A stretch of 64,000 nt of DNA. It comes from Rheum nobile (taxonomy: Eukaryota; Streptophyta; Magnoliopsida; Caryophyllales; Polygonaceae). Each line of letters opens with the position of its first letter. The stretch's first letter is position 1. Where the stretch lies: the NCBI GenBank assembly GCA_027886185.1, contig WOAB01000226.1, positions 3,162,001 through 3,226,000 on the forward strand. The letters are read 5' to 3'. Positions 57,201 to 64,000 of this stretch are shown here, one piece after another. A model generated the notes under the pieces. It was not told where the DNA came from. It worked only from the letters and a program-made list of their open reading frames with translations, and ran no database searches. The position numbers and the translations under genes were made by a program.

Positions 57201-58263
57201 CTTCTTTTTGAAGAATCAGTTTGACAGAAGTGAAAACGAACCAACCCTCTATGTCAAGAAGAGAGGTATGAGTCACTTCATTGTAGTGTGCCTTTATGTT
57301 GATGACATAATCTATTTCAGCTCATTTGAAGATTTGCTAGAAGAGTTCAGACTTTCCATGATGGAAGAGTTTGAAATGACAGACCTTGGAATGCTTCAAT
57401 ACTTCCTTGGTCTAGAGGTGAAGCAGAGAAAATGTGGCATGTTTGTGTGTCAAAAGAAGTATGCTAAGGATCTCTTGAAGAAGTTTCAACTGGAGAACTG
57501 TGATGCAGCTATAACTCCAATGAACACCAATGAGAAGTTGCAAAGAGAGGATGGAACAGAGAAGGCTGATGTGAAGGTGTTCAGGAGCTTGGTAGGAGGA
57601 TTAAACTACCTTACACACACTAGACCAGACATTGCCTACTGTGTTAGTGTGGTGTAAAGGTATATGCAGAATCCATCCAAGCAACATCTTGGAGCTGCAA
57701 AGAGAATACTCAAGTATGTCTCTGGGACAATTGACTTTGGAGTATGGTATGAGAAGGTAGAAGACTTCAAGCTGAAAGGGCATACTGACAGTGACTGGGC
57801 CGGCTGCATTGATGATAGAAAGAGCATATCAGGTTTTGTATTCAGTCTTGGTTCAGGGGCTATCACATGGAGTTCCAAGAAACAAGACAATGTGGCATTA
57901 TCTTCCTCTGAGGCAGAATATGTGGCAGCTGGGTCAGCAGCAAGACAAGCATTATGGCTAAGGAAATTGCTCAATGATTTATGTTGTGCTCAAGGTGAAG
58001 CAACTGAGCTGTGGTGTGACAACAAGTCAACAATTGCTATGACAAAGAACCTAGCCTTTCACGCCAGAACCAAACACATAGATGTGCAACATCACTTCAT
58101 CAGGAAGTTGGTCTCTGAGGAGAAGATTGTTCCAAAATTCTGTGGAACAAATGAGCAGGATGCAGATCTATTTACAAAGGCTCTAAGTCAAGCTAAGCAT
58201 CAGTTCTTTATGGAGAAAATCGGAATGAGAAAGTTTGAATCAAGGAAAGGTGTTGAAATGTGA
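54260..58263 (+). pseudogene. Copia element 2 gag-pol polyprotein with two lesions
   Basis: About 1335 codons from MFSMQNN; the in-frame second ATG at 54269 is an equal candidate start. Domains in order: gag with FKGVNYHFWSLKMKTL; CCHC knuckle CYYCKKAGHKEANC near residue 265; protease WYIDSGCSNHMSG near residue 317; GAG-pre-integrase LWHLRYGHLN; integrase with HADLCGPM, LRTDRGGEF and NGVVERKNRT; RT with FDVKSAFLNGE and YVDDIIYFSS; RNase H with HTDSDWAGC and SSSEAEYVAA. A one-base loss near 57180 (in QAPRAW) shifts the frame, and a TAA at 57655-57657 replaces a sense codon. The stop codon lies inside the 3' LTR. Everything else is open. The lineage looks Ivana/Oryco-like, but this is not certain. 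Confidence 0.92.
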
Positions 58264-58529
58264 TTCAAACTCACAGATTTGGCGCCAACTTTCTAGGAAT
58301 TCTGTTAGAAGTTGTTAGCTATCATTTAGGCAGAATTTGTTTAAGTTATTTCCTTTAATTAAACCACTAATCTTAGGCACTTTGTTAGACGTGGTTAGTG
58401 GAGGATTAGTTGCCTCATTTTCAGTTATTTAAGCATTGTAATCGCCATTGTTTCCCTTCAATCAAACACATCAGTTTGCATTCATCTTCTTGTGCTTCCT
58501 CTACATCTTCTCTGTTCTCAATTCCAACA
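58251..58529 (+). repeat. 3' LTR of copia element 2
   Basis: Follows the purine run AAGGAAAGG, starts TGTTGAAATG and ends CCAACA. The pol stop codon is at 58261-58263 within it. Confidence 0.93.
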
Positions 58530-58757
58530 GTTAGTATATTGGAATGAAGTTTTGAAGTCCATTTTCTCACCTTTTTCCATACCTCATTCCTTCTTTTCAA
58601 CCCCAAAGAAATTGAGGGGTTGATATCTTGAGTTTGACTGGGTTTGGGGAATGAGTTTGATTCCAAGATATCAAACACCAAACACTAAATTTTGGGTTGG
58701 TATTCCCCAACCCTTTCCAACCCCATTCCTCAACCCCAACAACCAAACACCCCCTAA

Positions 58758-59268
58758 ATTACGTTGTTAAGGTTTGAGCATTGAATTATTATTATGTTTT
58801 AACACTTCAGGATATATAGAGTTCAACTAGTGTAATTCTCGTGTCAGGTACGGGTTTTTATATCATATATGTTGAATAAAACCTATTAATAATTATTAAA
58901 TTAATATATATATTAAAAAAAATCTAGATAATATTGATATCAAAATCATATTCGAATCATAATTTTGCTCAATCATCCATATAATTAGAAAATTTTGGAT
59001 TTGTAATCTGTGTGATTAACTTGTAATCTTTGTCATTGATTTGTATTTAAATTAAGAAGAGATTAGTGATAGTTTTAGGATAAAAATCTTTGATGTATAA
59101 TTTGATTTTGTTTTAAAAAAATGATGAACAAAAGACATGTGACGGTTTTAAAAAGGAGGTGCCATGTGACGATTTTTTTTAGGGAGTGTCTTGGGTTCTA
59201 GTTTAGTAGATATATAGTAGATTACTAGTGTAGTACCCGTGCCTTGTACGGAATTTGTTTAATTTTTC
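58758..59268. other. AT-rich noncoding stretch
   Basis: No gene is seen. ACTAGTGTA followed by text like CCCGTGCC / TACGG occurs near 58828-58855 and again near 59225-59250. Such text is common at the ends of some plant DNA transposons, so an element end may lie here, possibly that of the DUF1985 element to the right. Confidence 0.4.
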
Positions 59269-60680
59269 TTACATTAAAAAAAATAGTTTATAAAAATTAT
59301 ATCTTACCTCCCCTTCCTCCTGTTCAATGTCATCTTCTTCATCATTTGTTGAATCTGAGTTGTTGAATGTCATCTTCTTGATCATCTGTTCCATTATGCC
59401 CAAGGTTTTTTTCATAGCACTAAATCCCGCGTCCACTTGGTTTTCCAAATTAATCATACGCTCATGAAGCTCTTTCATAGCGCACATCACATGTCTTGCA
59501 TCCAGGCCTGAGGACTTTGCTGCAGGGGCAGGGTCCGAATCACTCTTTCCTTTTCTACTACCGTTGATAGACCTCTTATTACTTAGCTTGAATTTCTCAA
59601 TTGCCTTGTCAAAGTAAGTGTCATTTACTTCCCCATCAAATTTGCATTCTTTTAAGACCTCCACTTTAGCTTCTTCCTCTATTAACACCACATTTGGAAT
59701 AAAACGGGATGTGGCCTTCCCCAAGAAAGACTCCACAGCCGTCGCATCAGTTTGTGAATCTGATGACTATCGTAGACCGCATGGGTAGGCCTCCTTATCC
59801 ACCAAATGTGCAAACGCTGAAGCAATTGGTTTTACAGCTTCAAATAGCCATACTTGAAGCGCAGTTTTTCTTGTCAGTATGATACTTATTTCTTGTAAGA
59901 AATCATCAATATATTGTAACTACAATACCAACTTCAAAACTATATACCAACTTCAAAACTATATACATTACATCATGTCATGTTACCTGAAATGCCATTG
60001 GCAACCCCTTGAGTTTGTAACCCAACCTTGCACTTGAGTCTCTGCTTGTTTCAACCGTTTCCAATCTATTCTTCAACGTTTAACTCAATCCCTGGTGAGT
60101 TTCAATGTAGCTAATCTTGCCCCATGGGAATTTCGTGAGTCGATCGATATCAGTCAATAATTTGACATGACCCGTGCTTATGCGAACCTTTTTCTCAATC
60201 CCAAGAATGACGCCCTCTAATATAATCAATAATGCCATCTTATATTTCAAAGGGCTATCAGGCTATGTACGCATAAATAATGACTCTAGCTCACCCAAGG
60301 TCAAATTCTGTACATCAACTAACTCTTTCACGGCATTTTTATCCGGATTCAGCTCATTATCATTCATTCTGCGACAGCATAACCCCGTCACAAGTGCAAA
60401 TTCCTTCATTGCCAAACGCATCAGCTGTCCTTGCAGGTTATACCACGTCTCCCACAACTTCCTCGTTTCTACTTGACGGAATAAAACGTAATATACAAGC
60501 TGGCATGAAAAGGTTTGTCGACGAACCATCTTCACAGTAGGTCCAAATGGACCATCTATTATCCTCTGTCAGTCCACAGGGAAGAGGCATTTCTCAATAA
60601 TTTTCAGCAATTCACGCCGACAATTTTGGTTGACTCTGCCTTCAAATTTTTTCCCTTCAAATCTCAATAAATGACTCTAA
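59269..60680 (-). pseudogene. DUF1985-type transposon gene remnant
   Basis: Read from right to left: SHLLRFEGKKFEGRVNQ, a stop after KCLFPVD, then MKEFALVTGLCCRRMN, then KMALLIILEGVILGIEKKV and KFPWGKISYIETHQGLS with a stop, then YKLKGLPMAFQ. After a probable intron come LQVWLFEAVKPIASAFAH and a tail with VESFLGKATSRFIP and an acidic end near 59300. The phrases FALVTGL, EGV.LG and FPWG.ISY fit DUF1985, found in plants with Ulp1-like proteases in Mutator-like or related transposons. The Ulp1 domain itself is not seen. Several stops make it a pseudogene. Confidence 0.65.
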
Positions 60681-61429
60681 ACAATACAAATTATACGAGG
60701 TCAATAAATACAAAAGGGACATATACTTAAAAACTACATGACAGGATGTGAAATATGAAAAACTAGTCACAATGAGCTAATCAAAATTTACCTTTTTATT
60801 AATTTTAATTTCCTCTATTTATTCTTTAATCGACTACAGCACTTCAACTGCACTGGTGGAGAAAGACAAACAACAGAGAATATCAACATTTAAGTTTTTT
60901 CTATGCACACAACTGAACATACTCAGATGTAGAGATCACACGAGAAGACAATGAAGTTGTGAGAGGAATAGAACTATAAAGTCAGGCAAATAAAAACATC
61001 TCTTTAAAAACACAACAATGTTTTACAAAACTGACATTCTAATTGTTCATTTCAACAATAAAACTATACGATGTGACAAATATTTCATCAACGCTGACAT
61101 GAAATTTTTAAACAATGGTAATTCCTGCAATTGTGACAAAAAATAAAACTAATCTGACATTCTCATTTTTCTAAGACGGATTTTACAGGTTTATATAATT
61201 CGCTGCATTCAACTTCAGTTCATTTCAGCTCAAACGAACAACAGTGACAAAACCCTACAACGAACAATAGTGAATCAACCCTAAAAACCCAATGAACAGC
61301 AACGGAGCAACCCTAAAACGGCGTTGAATGGCTGGAACCCTAAAAAAAATGGACATACCTCCAAGGCTTGAACGAGATAGACAGAAGAGGAAGATGAATC
61401 AGAATCGCGACCGAATGGAGTCGTCGGTC
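60681..61429. other. Noncoding stretch upstream of the DUF1985 remnant
   Basis: AT-rich with no recognisable coding segment. It may hold the 5' exon, leader and promoter of the minus-strand transposon gene. GGGTTTAGGG-like text near 61270-61340 on the minus strand resembles a leader. Confidence 0.4.
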
Positions 61430-61625
61430 GAAGACCTGCACTTTGTCGCGCGTCTTTGGTGGAAGACCTGCAATTTTGGGCCGTAATCAGATGATGATTA
61501 CGAAGCTAGCTCGAACGGCGATGAAAGGCTCCGTCTGTGGAAAACCTGCAATTTCGCGCCGTCGTCGGAGTAAGCTAGCTCGAACGGCGATGAAGGGTGA
61601 AATCCGTCGGACAAAGCTGGATTCC
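61430..61625 (+). repeat. Imperfect repeats of about 75 bp
   Basis: AGCTAGCTCGAACGGCGATG occurs at about 61504 and 61574, and GAAGACCTGCAATTT-like text at about 61432, 61464 and 61540. Together they form two to three diverged units. Confidence 0.65.
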
Positions 61626-61640
61626 GTCGGAGAAGCTGGA

Positions 61641-62118
61641 GAGACCTCGAGCTGGGGAGAGAAACGATGAAAAATAATATTTGGATTTCTATAGCAAGTT
61701 TCAATTTGAAACTGAATTAAATTTGTTTTTTTTAATCATAAAATGAGTGTCATATCATATTTTATTTTCCAAAGAAAAAAAACTATAATTTTATTTTACC
61801 TTTTTATTTAGAGTATTTTTGCAAAAAAAAAAAAAAAAGTCAATGAAATACTTTTATAAAAAAACAAAAAAAAGAAGAAGATACAATTAGAAAGTCATTA
61901 GCAAGTATCTAATATTATTTCTATTCTAAAAAGGCCACTCTTCATCTGCTCCAATTCCGCTTTCCCCATCTCTTCACAGATTCCTTGCAGAACACTCTTC
62001 CGAACGTCAATTCCGTCCTTCGCCAACCAAGAATTCCCAATTCTCGCTCGGTTTCCTATCAATTCGTAAGCTAAGTTCGTCAATCGATCGTCAAAAAACC
62101 TATCAATTTTGGAGATCG
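61641..62118 (+). other. Upstream region of the HMA-type gene
   Basis: No gene is seen. A-rich runs at 61770-61875 are followed by a C/T-rich stretch (61930-62060) that looks like a plant 5' UTR in front of the first HMA exon. Confidence 0.4.
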
Positions 62119-64000
62119 ATGGCCGGTATCGTGAACGAGAAAGCGGGAGGAGGAACAGCGGATTCAGAAGACCTATTTTGATGTTCTAGGGCTTTGCTGC
62201 TCCTCCGAGATCGTTTTAATTGAGAAAATTCTCACTTCGCTTGAAGGAGTGAAAGATGTGTCTGTAATTGTGCCTTCCAAAACTGTCATTGTTATGCACG
62301 ATTCTGCTGTCGTTTCCCCCTTTGATATCGGTAAGCCGTACCAAATTATTTCTTGTCGCGCATAATCATGATCATTCTTCTTATATTCTCTTAAGAATTT
62401 TATCTTGGGTTGTATTACTTGTATCTGATCGATCTTATAAAGCAGCGCTGCTAGGATGCTATAATAGTATGTTATCAATTTGTCATACTCAAATGCTCAA
62501 TCTAAGTTGTAGTTTGTTCTTCCTTTAGGTAAATAAGGGAAATGGTTTATTTGTGATGTAAATGAGATGTCTCTCTTTAGGAAATTACTTGTTCTGCTAA
62601 AATACACCAATCGAATCCTAGTTTGCTTCTATTACTATTCTCCATTATAAGAAAGGAATAGAAAAGAGATAGACTGTTGAAATTGTCCTTTTCTTAATTG
62701 AGGATTAGTCTCCTAAAGTTTTTAATCTGGAAAACCAAATTCCAATCATTCATTAATTGAAATACTCTGGAAAGTAATCTGTTTATAAAAAAAATCTGCA
62801 AATTTGTATTCATTCATGTACTGTAGAAAGTTGATTGCAGAATTGTATGGACAAATCTTGCAACTCTTGAATTATTGTCCTAGTTTAAGAAAAAGGTAAG
62901 CTGAAAGAATTCATGACATAATTTTTTGAGGTATGAAAGTTGAATTGTTTGAATACGTTGTTGTCTCTTGTATATTGAGAGAATATGTAATCTTGAACTG
63001 TGAATCTGTTGAGTTCAGGAAAAGTTATGTTCAATTTGTACTTAATATTTACTTCTATTGTGGTATCATTGGTAAGGACAGCCAAGGCATTGAACCAAGC
63101 AAGACTAGAAGCCAATGTGAGAGTGAACGGCAAAACTAGTTATCGGAAGAAGTGGCCAAACCCATATCTAATCGTTTGTGGCTTGTTGCTCGGGCTTTCC
63201 TTTCTCAAGTACGTCTATAGCCCTATGAAATGGTTGGCACTGGGAGCTGTGGCTGCTGGAATTTGGCAAATTCTCATGAGAGGGGTTGCAGCAGTCAGAA
63301 ATCTAACTCTGGATGTTAACATTCTTGTAATCATTGCAGGTAATTTTATTTAGCTTTGGAAGTTTTGACTTTTTGTGTTAACTTGGCTCATTACAATGTT
63401 CGGACAATGGAAAAGGTTCACAATTATGACTTGGTCCACCTTGAAAATAATGTATGACAGCAAGTTTTGACTTTTTGTGTTAACTTGGCTCATTACAATC
63501 CTGCTCAAGATTGATGCAATGTATATAAATCAAGTTCAGATTCTTGCATATTATTAGCATAGTTTGTGTGGCCTCCTTTACCGAAAAATGTTTTGCTGAA
63601 AGTAAGTACTTGATCTAATATTCAGCTTGAACATGCCTTGGATGATGTCCACGCGGAGCTCTTGCCTGAAGATAAGGCTCGAATTTTTGAAGACTACAAG
63701 AAGTCAGGCCCCACAGCGATGGTTGGTGACGGTGTAAATGACGCCCCAGCTCTTGCCACAGCTGATGTTGGGATCTCCATGGGAGTATCCGGATCAGCTC
63801 TTGCAACTGAAACTGGACATGTCATCCTCATGTCGAACGACATTAAACGGATCCCCAAGGTTATCAGGCTTGCCAAACGTACCCAGAAGAAGGTGATCCA
63901 AAACATAGTATTCTGTATCGCCACAAAAGCAGTCGTTCTTGCTGTGGCCTTTGCTGGCCACCCCATCGTCTGGCTAGCCGTTCTCGCCGACGTCTTGACT
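62119..64000 (+). pseudogene. HMA: Heavy-metal P1B-type ATPase (HMA2/3/4 clade), internally deleted
   Basis: Intact enzymes of this clade pump Zn2+ and Cd2+ across plasma or vacuolar membranes. Exon 1 (coding from about 62165 to 62330) has the metal-binding-domain text TYFDVLGLCCSSE with the CC pair used by this clade. Exon 2 (63082-63339) gives ALNQARLEANVRVNG and the first membrane segment (CGLLLGLSFLKYVYS). A GT-AG intron joins them in frame. The next exon (63626-64000, open at the window end) encodes the hinge with VGDGVNDAPALA and the late membrane region. Between them only 286 bp remain, with no exon for the actuator domain, the CPx metal site, the DKTGT phosphorylation site or the ATP-binding part. 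Splicing exon 2 to this exon gives an immediate TGA. In exon 1 the ATG at 62119 is out of frame with the conserved text. Confidence 0.85.
63361..63499 (+). repeat. 37-bp direct repeat in the HMA intron
   Basis: The 37 bp beginning AGTTTTGACTTTTTGTG occur at 63361-63397 and 63463-63499 without a difference. They lie in the intron left where the middle exons are missing. Confidence 0.9.

Larger units (their letters stand above)
53880..58529 (+). mobile_element. Copia element 2, nearly intact
   Basis: LTRs of 279 bp (53880-54158 and 58251-58529) with TGTTG...CAACA ends are flanked by the duplication GTTAG (53875-53879 and 58530-58534). Only four LTR differences were seen, so the insertion is recent. 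A single gag-pol frame spans the interior with two lesions. It interrupts a Tourist MITE. Confidence 0.95.
53780..58754. mobile_element. Tourist-type (PIF/Harbinger) MITE split by a copia element
   Basis: The ends GGGGGTGTTTGGT and ACCAAACACCCCC are inverted repeats, flanked by TAA at 53777-53779 and 58755-58757. Without the inserted copia the MITE is about 320 bp. The end sequence and TAA duplication fit Tourist elements. Confidence 0.88.

Noticed and set aside
63615..63966. Minus-strand ORFs at the right end
   Set aside because: They are complements of the conserved ATPase exon, whose plus-strand product is clear.

Overview
This is nuclear DNA of a flowering plant, most likely a eudicot. 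Spliced genes, plant retrotransposon lineages (Sirevirus, Tekay, Tat and other copia and gypsy types), a plant L1-type LINE, Tourist and hAT MITEs and a P1B-type heavy-metal ATPase gene all point that way. Almost the whole window is a stack of transposable elements nested in one another. Host-type coding sequence is limited to a broken heavy-metal ATPase at the right end and a captured zinc-finger-homeodomain fragment inside a transposon. I recognised no tRNA, rRNA or CRISPR array.

Block 1 (1-32728). A Sirevirus-type copia element (RT/RNase H, env-like ORF, several polypurine tracts, 3' LTR 4275-5395) enters from the left. It lies inside the 3' LTR of a Tekay-type chromovirus on the minus strand, which runs from that LTR (5396-7566) to its 5' LTR (30260-32728). 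The Tekay gag is split by a Tat-lineage gypsy element (11998-28528, minus strand, target-site duplication GCTGT). The Tat element carries a four-exon ORF on its antisense strand (12928-14873). Between that ORF and the Tat pol sits a gag-only, non-autonomous LTR element (15185-21691, TSD CCCGT). LTR differences counted by eye (about 1.4% for the inner element, 2.3% for the Tat element) agree with the nesting order.

Block 2 (32729-35967). An orphan segment of about 270 bp is followed by a deleted Sirevirus-like copia fragment on the minus strand, then a Pack-MULE-like element with terminal inverted repeats of about 145 bp. Its cargo is the homeodomain of a ZF-HD transcription factor.

Block 3 (35968-53776). 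One L1-type LINE on the minus strand has been blown apart. Its RNase H reading frame is interrupted by a hAT MITE, a PIF/Harbinger MITE and a 12.7 kb copia element (37639-50308, TSD ACAGA). That copia element hosts a MITE, a 1.4 kb hAT element and a small gag-bearing LTR element with unusual TA...CA ends (44912-47416, TSD ATGAG). The LINE itself has lost its RT domain and carries a 247-bp tandem duplication.

Block 4 (53777-64000). A Tourist MITE (TSD TAA) hosts a young copia element (53880-58529, TSD GTTAG) whose single gag-pol frame has only two lesions. Next come a decayed DUF1985-type, Ulp1-associated transposon gene on the minus strand and finally the HMA-type ATPase. Two 5' exons and one 3' exon of the ATPase are present. 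Every exon that should encode the actuator, CPx and DKTGT parts is missing, so it reads as an internally deleted pseudogene. No new cellular system is evident. The most unusual items are the antisense spliced ORF, the gag-only element with a GC motif shared between LTR and gag, the Tekay upstream ORF, the homeodomain capture and the deleted ATPase.
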